DNA of 64,000 bases from Shewanella sp. OPT22 (lineage in GTDB: Bacteria > Pseudomonadota > Gammaproteobacteria > Enterobacterales > Shewanellaceae), in assembly GCF_004168585.1 (NCBI RefSeq), contig NZ_PGVH01000007.1, positions 101,616 through 165,615 on the forward strand, in the 5' to 3' direction. Positions 36,369 through 46,800 of the stretch are shown in pieces. The position numbers and the translations under genes are program-made. Within the stretch, counting starts at the first letter, position 1, and every line of letters begins with the position of its first letter. Below the pieces are notes generated by a model. The model did not search any database, was not told where the DNA came from, and saw only the letters and a list, made by a program, of their open reading frames with translations.

Positions 36369-37652
36369 TTAATTATTCATAATATCGCTGAGCACATGCT
36401 GAGCAGTTTTATGTGCGTTCAGCAAAATTTGCTGCTGTCTTTGTTTGGGCAATTTTTTGTATTCGACTTTAAACGCATTAAATGCATCTATTTGCTCTGT
36501 GCGATCAACGGAAGGGATATATCCACACGCAAGTACCTCATCTATTGTATCATCAGGAAAATGTGATCTTGTGACTTCGATTTTTGCCTGCTCACTGCAT
36601 TTATGTAAAAAAGCCACTACAGCCTCAGAAGGAAGCTCTTTGGCAAGTCTTATAGTGAGCTCTGTACTTAGCTCACTTACTTCTACCTCAGACAACTTAG
36701 CTCTGAATCGAATTTTAGAACTCCCCTCAAAACTATTCGCTTTTTCTATAAAAGCATCTAAAAGTTCATCATCGCCTTCACAAAATTTAAACATTCTGGT
36801 TAACATCTCAGGGTTACCGATTAATTCAGCCATGACTTTAGCAGCTACATCTGTTGAACATTCTTCCATTATGGCTTCAAGTTGAGATTTACATTGATGG
36901 GTGATTAAAAGAACTATACCTGCACATTTAAATGCTTGTGGCTCAAGACTTAATAAAAGAGCAATTATTTTTGGATTCATGTGTTTAAGAACTAATAGAA
37001 GCTCTCTTCTTTCCAAGTAACGAAGAATATTAGCTCCAAAGCCATAATTATTAATTAAAAGCGAAACAGTTTCTGCTGCTTTTTGAGGATCATGCTTAAT
37101 ATGTTCATTTAATACCCTCTCAATAGTTTCCTCTTCATCACTTAAACCAACATCATCTTGAGAACGCTCAAACTGAATCATCAAGTCAGCAAGATACCTA
37201 GACGCAATAATAGGGTTGCATTCAGAAAGTATCCTATAAGCTCTATCAAATGGTAACGGTTTACAAATCCCCTTTTCCTTTCCATCTTCGTCTAAAAAAT
37301 CCGCTTTAAAAACGTCGTCCGAAAGATCTAAAAGCTTGACAGGATCGGCTGCCAAAATACTCCCCATAAGAAATGAGACCAGTAAATTTCTTGCAGCTTG
37401 AATGTTTAAATCGGTTACACGAGTGTCAAAAAAGACAGTTTGTTTTTGCTTCTTAGCAACTTTGCAGTCTGATGAGATAAACCCTGTAAATTGCAGACCA
37501 ATTTTTCCAGCAATATCGATAAGCTCATAATGCTGCCCTTGCTTTTCAAATGTCACAGATTGCTTCACGAGTTGATGCCATGGTGGACAGCTAGAATCAT
37601 CTTCATCAGTGGGTTCAGTTATTACTCTGAAGGTCTGCATTGAAATTTCCAT
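36369..37652 (-). CDS. Uncharacterised alpha-helical protein
   Basis: A 427-residue soluble protein without signal peptide or membrane segment. After an N-terminal beta-like region (1-90) the rest is helical and Leu/Glu/Lys-rich, perhaps a repeat-type solenoid (units around LRYLERRELLLVLKHMNP and NPEMLTRMFKFCEGDDELL). I recognise no catalytic motif. The start could be the ATG at 37652 or the one four codons later (37640), which has GGAA seven bases upstream. It is divergent from the unknown gene at 37842. Nothing nearby hints at function. Confidence 0.6.
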   Translation of the reverse strand: MEISMQTFRVITEPTDEDDSSCPPWHQLVKQSVTFEKQGQHYELIDIAGKIGLQFTGFISSDCKVAKKQKQTVFFDTRVTDLNIQAARNLLVSFLMGSILAADPVKLLDLSDDVFKADFLDEDGKEKGICKPLPFDRAYRILSECNPIIASRYLADLMIQFERSQDDVGLSDEEETIERVLNEHIKHDPQKAAETVSLLINNYGFGANILRYLERRELLLVLKHMNPKIIALLLSLEPQAFKCAGIVLLITHQCKSQLEAIMEECSTDVAAKVMAELIGNPEMLTRMFKFCEGDDELLDAFIEKANSFEGSSKIRFRAKLSEVEVSELSTELTIRLAKELPSEAVVAFLHKCSEQAKIEVTRSHFPDDTIDEVLACGYIPSVDRTEQIDAFNAFKVEYKKLPKQRQQQILLNAHKTAQHVLSDIMNN

Positions 37653-37841
37653 CTTCAGCCCCCAGCTTTAAAAGCCTGAATAAGAATTCGTAAACAAAAC
37701 TTAACATAAGCAAGGTTAACTTGATCTTTCCATAAGGTTAAGGTTTGCTTGAGCTTCATTTAAACCCGCAAAATACTCACGTTTAGAATCTATACTTTAT
37801 AAAATCACATTGAATCACTATAGGTAGTAAGGTTTCATATT

Positions 37842-38450
37842 ATGCTAATCGTAAATCACTTACCTGAGTCGCCTGCAAATGTAGACGTTTATATTCAAGG
37901 CAAGCTTGAACGTTTTTCTGAATCAGATTTCTTTAAACAATATCAAGTTAAAGGGATAAACCGTATTTTATTAACCGAATTCACTTCTTTAATACAAAGC
38001 AAGCTTCTATCCAATCATAAATTGAGTAACCTTACCCCTGATGATCGAACTTTCATTCGGTTTAGTTTAGAAAAAAATAATGCACAAATAGGTAATAATT
38101 ATCTAGTGCTCCCAATTGTTGAAAAAGGACAAGATAGCGGAGAACATGGTTATAAAGCGCCAAAGCTATCGACTAAAAGCGCACTGATTTTTAAAGCAAA
38201 AAAAGTGTTAAACCATCTTAGCTACCATAGTATTCAACAACTTATAACCAAAAAGGAATTAATCTTTTCTAACAGTGTCGGAAACATCAGTGACATTTTG
38301 AGTTTAAAAAGCGAGCTAGTAAGTCGATATCGTTTTAGTCGTCCCAACCTTACAGAGCAGCAAATTATTGAATCGGGTGTTGGAATAGTCTGGTTTGAAT
38401 GGGTTGGATATGTCGACAAAAATGAAAAGGTTCAATATTTATCACACTGA
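37842..38450 (+). CDS. Uncharacterised protein
   Basis: A 202-residue soluble, basic protein starting MLIVNHLPESPANVDVYIQG. No signal peptide, membrane segment or motif that I recognise. A TAAGG-like ribosome site lies about 10 bases before ATG. Its stop codon is part of the right arm of the terminator hairpin that it shares with the converging NDH-like gene. It may be lineage-specific. Confidence 0.6.
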   Translation: MLIVNHLPESPANVDVYIQGKLERFSESDFFKQYQVKGINRILLTEFTSLIQSKLLSNHKLSNLTPDDRTFIRFSLEKNNAQIGNNYLVLPIVEKGQDSGEHGYKAPKLSTKSALIFKAKKVLNHLSYHSIQQLITKKELIFSNSVGNISDILSLKSELVSRYRFSRPNLTEQQIIESGVGIVWFEWVGYVDKNEKVQYLSH

Positions 38451-38460
38451 ACCTTTTCAT
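38422..38460. terminator. Bidirectional terminator hairpin
   Basis: ATGAAAAGGTTCA (38422-38434) and TGAACCTTTTCAT (38448-38460) are exact complements with a 13-base loop. The hairpin overlaps the last codons of the plus-strand gene and lies seven bases beyond the stop of the minus-strand oxidoreductase. Confidence 0.6.
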
Positions 38461-38466
38461 CTGTTA

Positions 38467-40083
38467 TTAACCAGCCTTTCTTCTCTCTATTTCTAAAATC
38501 GCACCTGAATATTTAGACGCATCAAGATTATTAAAGTATTCATCCCAGCTCGGCATTGCTTCACGCATTCTTAAAAAATCATCCTTGGGAATAACCATCA
38601 CAATGGTGTCTTTCACTGCAGTTAATGTTCCTGTCGTCATACATTCGTTTTGTATGGTTCGCTCTCCCCAATGATCATTAACATCAAAGGTTCGTGAAAA
38701 TGCTGGTGTATCTTCTTTTTCTTCAACATCAAGACAAAGCTCACCATCAACTACCACATAAAATCCATCGACCCACTCATTCGGGTTGAACACTACATCA
38801 CCTTCGGCGAAATGCATATACCTGCAAGCGTGAGGCTTTTCCTGCTCCATATGAACGATGGTTCTTGGCATAAAGTAATCAAACATCCAATTTAAGGCAA
38901 CACGAACTCGAGTAGCAAAACCAGGCAGCATAGCGATATAAAATCCACGCCACATAAACCACGCAAATAGCCCATATAAATTCATTCCCATCATACTGCC
39001 TACCGCAGAGTAGCCACCTAAAGAGGCCAAGGCACCTTTCGACGAATACTTGAATGGTTTTAGCGCTTTACCTTGCAGTGAAGCATAAAGGTTTTCTGCC
39101 AATACGTTGGCCTCACGTACTGTCGCCTGCGCCGTAGGTGGCGCAATGTTACCGCCATCAAGCGGAATGGCTGCGATATCACCTAATGACCACGCATGAT
39201 CTACACCTTCGACTTGTAGTTCTCTAGTCGTAGGAATTTTGCCTCGGTTAAGTTTTAAGCCTAATGATTTTACAAACGGTGACGGTCCATTACCGATTGT
39301 TGTAATCACGGTGTTCGTGGATATCACTTCCCCATGATTGGTTGTAACACTGGTAGAAGTTGCCGAATTAACGCCTGTACCGAGTTTTATTTCTACGCCA
39401 CGCTTTTCTAAAATCTTATGTGCATAAGCACTCAATTTTTCAGGTAACTCCATGAGAATACGATCACCAAACTGCACTAACACCAAACGAATATCTTCTT
39501 TACAAATACGCGGATAATACTGAAGTGTCCGGTGAATCATCTCTTGCAACTCACCCATGGTTTCAACACCTGAGAAACCGCCACCAGCAACCACGAAAGT
39601 TAACAATCGCTCTTTTAACTCTTGGTTATCCGTGACATCAGCTAATTCAAAGTTAGAAATGACTTTATTTCTGAGTACATAAGCATCTGACAAGTCTTTC
39701 ATGGTTAAGCTATGTTGCTGAAAACCTTTGAACATCGAAAGGTCAGTGATTTGGCCTGAAGCAATCACGACCTGATCATACGGTAAGTCATGGAGAATTC
39801 TTTGTCGCCCTTGTACCAATTGAACCGTTTTTGCTTCAGTATCCACTCCACGCACTTCAGCCAGTCTGACCTTTACCTTTGGTAACAATAAACGCAGCGG
39901 TGTTACCGCATCTTGAGAGTTGATGACACCTGACGCAACTTCAGGTAATAAAGGTTGAAATACAAAATAATTTCGTTCGCTGATCAACTCAATGTCGACT
40001 TCGTCACCTGCGATTTCAGATAAATACTTTGCTGCAAACACACCAGCAAACCCACCACCAATAATGACTACTTTGGTTACCAT
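38467..40083 (-). CDS. NDH-2-like FAD/NAD(P) oxidoreductase fused to a cyclic-nucleotide-binding-like domain
   Basis: A 538-residue protein. Residues 1-400 form a type II NADH dehydrogenase-like flavoprotein: FAD loop VVIIGGGFAGVFAAKYL, second nucleotide loop FVVAGGGFSGVETMGEL near 160, and SLGDIAAIP with the FAD-binding Asp. A hydrophobic patch YGLFAWFMWRGFYIAM (about 370-388) probably docks on the membrane, as in NDH-2. Residues about 420-525 form a cNMP-binding-fold domain (FAEGDVVFNPNEWVDGFYVV, WGERTIQNECMTTGTLTA), but the phosphate-binding Arg pattern of true cAMP sites is not obvious. The fusion suggests allosteric control of quinone reduction. Ligand unknown. Confidence 0.85.
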   Translation of the reverse strand: MVTKVVIIGGGFAGVFAAKYLSEIAGDEVDIELISERNYFVFQPLLPEVASGVINSQDAVTPLRLLLPKVKVRLAEVRGVDTEAKTVQLVQGRQRILHDLPYDQVVIASGQITDLSMFKGFQQHSLTMKDLSDAYVLRNKVISNFELADVTDNQELKERLLTFVVAGGGFSGVETMGELQEMIHRTLQYYPRICKEDIRLVLVQFGDRILMELPEKLSAYAHKILEKRGVEIKLGTGVNSATSTSVTTNHGEVISTNTVITTIGNGPSPFVKSLGLKLNRGKIPTTRELQVEGVDHAWSLGDIAAIPLDGGNIAPPTAQATVREANVLAENLYASLQGKALKPFKYSSKGALASLGGYSAVGSMMGMNLYGLFAWFMWRGFYIAMLPGFATRVRVALNWMFDYFMPRTIVHMEQEKPHACRYMHFAEGDVVFNPNEWVDGFYVVVDGELCLDVEEKEDTPAFSRTFDVNDHWGERTIQNECMTTGTLTAVKDTIVMVIPKDDFLRMREAMPSWDEYFNNLDASKYSGAILEIERRKAG

Positions 40084-40171
40084 TGTTGAATCCTTTCAAT
40101 ACTTCGTTGAATTCATTTAAATATAGTGCAAATATGGCGTTTTGTTTCCTCTCTAAAAATCGGACGAAATT

Positions 40172-40645
40172 ATGAAAATGTTACTTGCTGTGGTGGTCAT
40201 CGCCATGGTTGTTTTTTACTTCTTCACTCAATCTCAAAACAGTGAGCAAGCCAAACAAAACTTAGCCCAAGGCAAAGCCTTTCTTGCTGAAAACAAAACT
40301 AAAGAAGGGGTGATCACCACGAATTCTGGTTTGCAATATAAAGTATTGCATAAAGGCGACGGTACTGTTCATCCTAAAGCGACGGATACCGTTAAGGTGC
40401 ATTATCACGGCACATTAATCGACGGAACAGTGTTTGATAGTTCAGTGGATCGTGGTGAGCCAATCTCTTTTCCTCTAAATAAAGTGATTAAAGGTTGGAC
40501 TGAAGGCGTACAACTCATGGTTGTTGGTGATAAATATCGATTCTTCATTCCTGCAAAATTAGCTTACGGTAATCGTGCTACGGGTAAAATTGGTGGTAAC
40601 TCAGTGCTAATTTTTGATGTTGAATTACTTAATATTGGTGAGTAA
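40172..40645 (+). CDS. Membrane-anchored FKBP-type peptidyl-prolyl isomerase
   Basis: A 157-residue protein with an N-terminal hydrophobic anchor (about 3-20, MLLAVVVIAMVVFYFF), a helical linker typical of FklB/FkpA-type proteins (AKQNLAQGKAFLAENKTKEG), and an FKBP domain at about 60-156 (VKVHYHGTLIDGTVFDSS, VIKGWTEGVQLM, AYGNRATG). Predicted to catalyse prolyl cis-trans isomerisation at the periplasmic face. Single gene, divergent from the oxidoreductase. Confidence 0.9.
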   Translation: MKMLLAVVVIAMVVFYFFTQSQNSEQAKQNLAQGKAFLAENKTKEGVITTNSGLQYKVLHKGDGTVHPKATDTVKVHYHGTLIDGTVFDSSVDRGEPISFPLNKVIKGWTEGVQLMVVGDKYRFFIPAKLAYGNRATGKIGGNSVLIFDVELLNIGE

Positions 40646-40778
40646 TCATTGATAATAACTGCAGCTCTTCTGAAAAATGCAGAAGAGTTTCAGTATCTTC
40701 TTCTAAAGTAATCTGATCCCAATTCTTTGTCCTATAGTTTATTCAATACTATTGAATTGCTTTCAAAGGACTTCCGCA

Positions 40779-43265
40779 ATGCAAAAAATAATCCCCATCA
40801 CAGTACTGACTTTTTCACTTTTCATCACAGGATGCAACGATGGAAAAAATGGTTCCACAGGTCAATCAGGAAATGATAGGCAAGATGGGCTCACCTCACT
40901 TATAAAGCACACTGTACTCGAAATAGGCAACTCCAACTGTGCACACGGAGGGCTTCGAGTTGATTCAGGCTTAGACAACAATCGCAATACAGTGTTAGAC
41001 GACGATGAGGTACTTGATACACATTTTGTTTGTAGCCAAATTGCAGAAAAATACTTTAAAAGAATCGCCACTTTTCCAAGCTGCCTTCAGCTCGATGAAA
41101 ATTGCGACACTAATGAAAAGTCGGCGGTCAAAATGGCCGTTGCTTCGAGTGATGGAAATACGGTTTTTTATACGGATACTAAACAAAATGCTTTTGCGAG
41201 TTTTAACCTAACAGACGCAAAAAAACCTAGTGCAATTGGCTTGACTCCAATCAACGGTTTACCTGCATCAATCGATATTTTTGATGATAACCTATTCATT
41301 GCAGTAGATAAGTCTGATGATGATACACAATCTGGTAGCTTAGACATTTACAATGTCGCAGACGAACGAAACCCGAATCTTCTTACATCAACAAGCTTAG
41401 GTGGACAACCTGCTGGCATAGATATAAGCCCTGACGGAAAGTTCACTGCGATTACAATCGAAAATCAGCGTATTGATGAGAACGAGCCTTTTCCACAACC
41501 TTCTGCAGGTGAGCTTATTGTCATTAAAAACGCAGGCTCTACAGATAATACCCACTTTAGGCGAGTCAGTTTAAATGGACTTGCTGAATTCTATCCAAAT
41601 GATCCTGAACCTAAAACAGTAAGTATCAATGATGAAAATATCGCTGCTGTAACGCTCCAAGAGAACAATCACATTGTATTAATAGACTTGGAAACTGCAA
41701 CAATCTTGAATCATTTCAGTGCAGGAAAAGTAGACTTAGCCGGAGTTGATAAAACAGAAGATGACATCATTTCCCCTATTGAAAGTATCCTTAAAATTCC
41801 AAGTGAGCCTGACGGTATTCACTGGCTAAATAACGATTTTTTTGCAACGGCAAACGAAGGAGATTTTCAAGGTGGTAGCAGAAGCTTTTCACTATTTAAT
41901 CGTCAAGGGAAATTAGTTTATAATTCTGCTAATGAATTAGAACATTTTGCAATTCGTTTTGGTCACTACCCTGAATACCGTTCAGAAAACGCAGGAATAG
42001 AGCCTGAACGTCTTAAATCAGCTATTTTCGGCGACAATCACTACCTATTTATTTCATCCGAACGTGCTAGCTTAATCTATGTATATGATGTTAGCGATCC
42101 TGACTCACCCAAATATAAACAAGTGCTTCCGGCAGGTGTTGAACCAGAGGGTATATTAACTATTGAAGATAGAGGCTTACTGGTTGTTTCCTCAGAAAAA
42201 GACAGTAGAAAAAATAAAATTCGCTCTGGTCTAAGTATTTATAAATACCACTCAGATAAGAATTACTATCCTACTCTACAATCTGCAAATGATAGTTCAG
42301 GGAAACCGATTGCTTGGGGAAGCTTATCAGGATTATCAGCAAGTGATGTTGAAAAAACATTATATACCGTTGCAGATAGTGCCTATAACCGAAATCGAAT
42401 ACTAAAAATTGATAGTGGTAAAGTTCCCGCTGAAATAACGGCGCAATTTATCATTCGTGACAGCAATGACATTATTAAGCAACTCGATGCAGTCCAAGTC
42501 TCAGATAATTCTGAAACAAACTCAGATGCTAGAAAGAATATTTTCGATACCCGAGACAGAGCTTTACTTTTCAATGAGGACGATAGTGTCAACCTTGATT
42601 TAGAAGGTATCGCTTTCGAACCAGAAAATGGTTTTTGGGTTGTATCGGAAGGACAAGGAACCGTTGGGGATGATGACGATCCTGTTATGAAACCAAATTT
42701 GCTTTTAAAGTTGGATGAAGATGCCATCATCACCAAAGCCATTCGACTACCTGAAATAATGGACGGGGCACAGAATGACTTTGGGTTCACTGGCGTTACT
42801 TTAAATTCACAAGATGTATTTGTATCGCTTCAGCGACCATGGAACGATGAACAACATGCTCGAATTGGAATTTTTAACATCGCAACTGAATCATGGACAT
42901 TCATTCGCTACCCTCTTGAAGAAGCCCGTTCACAAAATGGAGGTTGGGTTGGTATCGGAGATATTACATGCCTTGCAGATAACAAGCTGCTCGTCTTAGA
43001 GCGAGACAATCAAGCAGGCTTAGACGCCTCGATAAAAAAGCTATTTTTGATTGATTTAACTGATGTTGTTGATGATCAGCTTATGGCTAAAACGTTTATC
43101 AAAGACTTATTACCTAGCATGAGCTTAGTAGAGAATCATGCATTAGAGAAAATTGAGGGCTTAGCAGTAACACCTGCTGGTGACGTCTATATCGTAAATG
43201 ACAACGATGGCGTAGACGATAACAGCGGTGAAACACAACTACTTAACTTAGGTAAGATTCTATAA
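40779..43265 (+). CDS. Lipoprotein with beta-propeller and phytase-like esterase domain
   Basis: About 828 residues. ATG at 40779 with AAAGGA ten bases upstream; an upstream TTG frame extension is ignored. The signal MQKIIPITVLTFSLFITGC gives lipidation at Cys19. The first half (about 100-490) reads like a choice-of-anchor-I type propeller (ANEGDFQGGSRSFSLF, GVEPEGILTIEDRGLLVVSSE). The second half (about 520-828) matches the phytase-like esterase family (LEGIAFEPENGFWVVSEGQG, DFGFTGVTLNSQDVFVSLQRPW, KIEGLAVTPAGDVYIVNDNDG). Likely a surface or periplasmic phosphoesterase-type protein. Enzymatic activity is inferred only. Confidence 0.75.
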   Translation: MQKIIPITVLTFSLFITGCNDGKNGSTGQSGNDRQDGLTSLIKHTVLEIGNSNCAHGGLRVDSGLDNNRNTVLDDDEVLDTHFVCSQIAEKYFKRIATFPSCLQLDENCDTNEKSAVKMAVASSDGNTVFYTDTKQNAFASFNLTDAKKPSAIGLTPINGLPASIDIFDDNLFIAVDKSDDDTQSGSLDIYNVADERNPNLLTSTSLGGQPAGIDISPDGKFTAITIENQRIDENEPFPQPSAGELIVIKNAGSTDNTHFRRVSLNGLAEFYPNDPEPKTVSINDENIAAVTLQENNHIVLIDLETATILNHFSAGKVDLAGVDKTEDDIISPIESILKIPSEPDGIHWLNNDFFATANEGDFQGGSRSFSLFNRQGKLVYNSANELEHFAIRFGHYPEYRSENAGIEPERLKSAIFGDNHYLFISSERASLIYVYDVSDPDSPKYKQVLPAGVEPEGILTIEDRGLLVVSSEKDSRKNKIRSGLSIYKYHSDKNYYPTLQSANDSSGKPIAWGSLSGLSASDVEKTLYTVADSAYNRNRILKIDSGKVPAEITAQFIIRDSNDIIKQLDAVQVSDNSETNSDARKNIFDTRDRALLFNEDDSVNLDLEGIAFEPENGFWVVSEGQGTVGDDDDPVMKPNLLLKLDEDAIITKAIRLPEIMDGAQNDFGFTGVTLNSQDVFVSLQRPWNDEQHARIGIFNIATESWTFIRYPLEEARSQNGGWVGIGDITCLADNKLLVLERDNQAGLDASIKKLFLIDLTDVVDDQLMAKTFIKDLLPSMSLVENHALEKIEGLAVTPAGDVYIVNDNDGVDDNSGETQLLNLGKIL

Positions 43266-43280
43266 TCAGCATGTCATTAG

Positions 43281-43314
43281 TTCAATTACGCCTAGTCATC
43301 TAGGCGTAATTGAA
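43281..43314. terminator. Bidirectional hairpin with perfect 15-bp stem
   Basis: TTCAATTACGCCTAG (43281-43295) pairs exactly with CTAGGCGTAATTGAA (43300-43314) around a 4-base loop. It lies between the convergent ends of the phytase-like gene and the Rossmann protein. The T run is weak. Confidence 0.65.
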
Positions 43315-43319
43315 TGAAG

Positions 43320-43694
43320 CTAATAGGTATCATCACTCCCTTTCATATTTACTAACTTACCTTTCGCAAGAGATACCATTAACGCCGATAAACGCTCATG
43401 CATGATCACAGTATGTTTGTTATTGGTATCGGCCATATACCGCCTTAACTCATTTCTCACCGAGCAAACACCTGTAACATCAATCACAATATCTAAGGCT
43501 TCACCCAGCTTTAAGATATCATTCATTTCTGTTGTCGTTGGAATACCATGCTTTTGAGCGAGTTTAATTCCGAGCGTGTCTGTTTTAAGATCGGCAACAG
43601 CAACAATATGTACAAACTCAGCAGCAACCAGTTGTTGCAGCAATTCAGTGGCCGCTTGACCAGCCCCAATAATACCGATAGAAAACTCTTTCAC
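43320..43694 (-). CDS. Short NAD(P)-binding Rossmann protein
   Basis: Only 124 residues, beginning SIGIIGAGQAATELLQQL (G-x-G-x-x-A dinucleotide loop) with a following acidic strand end AVADLKTD. It resembles the N-terminal half of Gfo/Idh/MocA, homoserine dehydrogenase or DapB proteins but has no catalytic half. The stop is clean and the hairpin follows, so it is either a natural one-domain protein or an old truncation. The start is GTG at 43694 with AAAGG just upstream. It stands between the msh operon end and the phytase-like gene. Confidence 0.7.
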   Translation of the reverse strand: MKEFSIGIIGAGQAATELLQQLVAAEFVHIVAVADLKTDTLGIKLAQKHGIPTTTEMNDILKLGEALDIVIDVTGVCSVRNELRRYMADTNNKHTVIMHERLSALMVSLAKGKLVNMKGSDDTY

Positions 43695-43807
43695 CTTTAT
43701 AATTCAATTTTTAGAATGTTATATGGTAAATGAGTGTAATCAAATCTAAATATTGGACTTTGATTTCAAACAACAAAAAATAGAGACGCACTAAAAGCGC
43801 TTATTAT

Positions 43808-46800
43808 TTAATTAATTTCTCTCCAATAAATAATTCGATCATGTCCTTTGGTTTGACTTTCATAATTAGCTGAAGCTTCAGGAAATAATAAGTTATGGTC
43901 ATTTTCCCAGTGCCACTTAAGATAATCTGGAACAGCAAGTTTATCCGTCACAATGCCTTTATAGCCTCCGATATTTTGCCAGTTTAAAGTGGCAATACCT
44001 TGAACAAGTGGTGCTGTTGTTCCTGATGCAAAGGTACGATTGATTTGTTGACCTTGATCCAATGGTGGATTGTAAGGTTGAGACTCAGTCAATCCTGCAT
44101 GCTCTAATACAGTGCAACTATCAGTGCTAAAATTGATGAAATCATTCCCGTTCCATACTTGCGAGTATATCTTCGCTGATAGAACTTCATTACTTGTAGC
44201 TGATCCTGTGATCATACTTGGCTGAACGATTATTCGACCGAGTTTCAGAGATAAATTAGCACTGTCGATGCGAGTTGCATCACAGGCAGCAGAGTTAAGC
44301 AAACAAGTACTCTGGCCCACAGTCATATTAAGTGGTGCTTGCTGAGCAAATCCACCATCATTATCAATTAAGGTTAGGGCAAGCCTTAATTCATCAATAT
44401 TAACCGGTGCGGCTAGAGTTTGAGGGTATGAATTACGTAATAGCAGTGGTGATAATTCAACACTTGCCACACCATTATCGAAGACTAATTCAGTACTAGG
44501 AATCGCATTGCTTGTTGCACTGTCATCAGCCACGAGGCGCTGCGTTAAAATATTCGAATTGTTATCATCGGCATTAATGATGCCAGTTGCTTTAGCAAAT
44601 GCACCTCGATAATTTTGAGTGACATTTCCCTGAAGGTTTGTAGCAAGAATATTAAAAGTATTTGAAAATGGTTGCCCGAGATACGTGAATCTACCAGCAC
44701 TACACGAATTGAACGTCGAAACATTTTCAACATCGAACCTTGCTGGAACAAAACGTCCTAAATTACCTACAAAACCAGACTGAATGGGAAGATCTGTTAC
44801 ACCTAAGTAACTGTTTGCACTCGCCGTTATTTCAAAAATTCCACTTTCGGAAAGCCTGCGGCTCATTATGTTGTTGGTACCTTGTTTGTACACATATTCG
44901 GAGGGATTGCTCCCTTTAACATCAGCAGGTTGCCCCATATTTAAAACGCCTTCGTTACCATCACTAGGGGCAACAATGTCATGCGTCAACTGAATCGGTA
45001 AATCACCAGCTTCAGTTTGATAGTTATCTACGTTTGGGTTGCTGCAAATACTTGTACTATTTAGCTGCCATGCTTTTGCTTGAATTGACAGAGAAAAATT
45101 ATCACCAGCCCTTTTATAAACTGAACAGTTAGCATCATTTGTTGAACATTTTGCGGCGTTATCTTGGGCTGTTAGGCACAGACCATAAGGCACAAAAGTA
45201 ACATCATTACTGGATGTTAAGTCCCTATCGAACCATAAAAAACTATCTAAGCTTAACTTACCTGATTCAGGATACAGGAACTCAACTTCAGCCTCTGCAT
45301 TCGAATTGAATCTTATGCTCTTATAGCTAAGCCCTTCTTCAGCAAAGCCACCCGAATAACTGAAAAGCGCTCTATCTTGTGGTACTGATGACTCACTGTA
45401 GCTGACTCTACTGACAATCCAATTGGTAGTATTTCGAAAGCGATTGTCAGCTCGACAATTCCTAATCACTCTAATGGTTCCGGTTTGCGGCTTATTGGAA
45501 TATGTATTTGGAAAGTCTAATTGTAAGCCTGAACGAGCGAAGCGTATTCGACATTGTTCTGCTGTTGCGGAAGCGGAGTTCGTCCCACAAACAGTTTGAC
45601 TGAGTACAGGTGTTGAAATGGTTGTTGCATCTAAACGAATACTTCGACCTCGAAAGTACTTAATATCAAAGTTTGTTTCGCCACCAGCTAACTGAAAATT
45701 GTTCGGAGAAATTCGAATATTATTGTGATACCAACCTTCTTCTTGGCCACGATTAATATTGTCCGGCTGTAAATTAATGGCTAATGGTAACGAATACTTT
45801 TTACTACAACTTTCATTGGCGCACGCTCGAAATTGAATATCATTTGCTTCACAGGTGTTTTCTACATCTGAATACAAAAATTCAAAATGATGCAGGACTT
45901 CAGTATCGTTTGTTACTTTTTGAAAAGCGACATAATCAAACGTTTCTGCTAAGTGACGTCGATCATTAGTAGGGCGATCGTATTGGTCTTCATCAATAAC
46001 CATACTTACGTGGTTTTGACTCAGTTCACATTGGCGAAACCACCCACCGTCGACACCTTGACGGCGACTCTTGCTTCCAACTAACGCAGGAATATCAGTA
46101 AATCCATCCAATGTATTTACATGTTGACATTGTTCCGTCAAACTTTGACCTCTCGGCACCTCAGGTCGATTCAGTCCTTGTCCAAATTGAAACCGGGTAA
46201 CTGCCCCATTCAGTATTGCACTTTCACTGCCAGAAGTTGCATCAAAAACCAAATAAGCAACATCTTCGTTATTCAAGACCGTTTGACTTGTGCCCGGGCA
46301 CGCTCTCTGTCCTTGACTGTTGCGGTCATAAACCAATGACGGATCCAAACTCAAATTCAACCTTGATAGCCCATTAACGGTCTCTACCGTCGAAACACTG
46401 GATAGCCAACAACGAGCATTCCGGTCCGTTTGAATCTGAGACATGGCTAAACTAAATGAAGCCGGCACTGGCGGCGAAAACCAAGGCGATGAAGGCATTC
46501 CCGTATTGTTGTTAAAGTCAAAAGCGTTATTAAAATTCGCCATTCCTGCGACTAGTTTTTGGGAGCCAATATTATGCTCGCCCGGGGTTAAAGCAACCCA
46601 GTTAACATTCTTCATTGGCTGCGGAGTTAATGCTGAGTTCTCATTCTTCATTGGAGCCGCAATTTGTTTCCAGCTGAACCCTGTGTTCGTTACTGAAATC
46701 AACTTGATACTGCTTGGTCCATCGGTCTCCGGTGTTTGAGCATTTATGGTTGGTGTAATAAACACTAGGGGCTTAGTTTCAGCAGGAAATGCTGTATCAA

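Noticed and set aside
36445..36885. Plus-strand 146-codon frame opposite the helical unknown protein
   Set aside because: Ser-rich shadow of a longer frame; the minus-strand frame is longer and has a plausible start.
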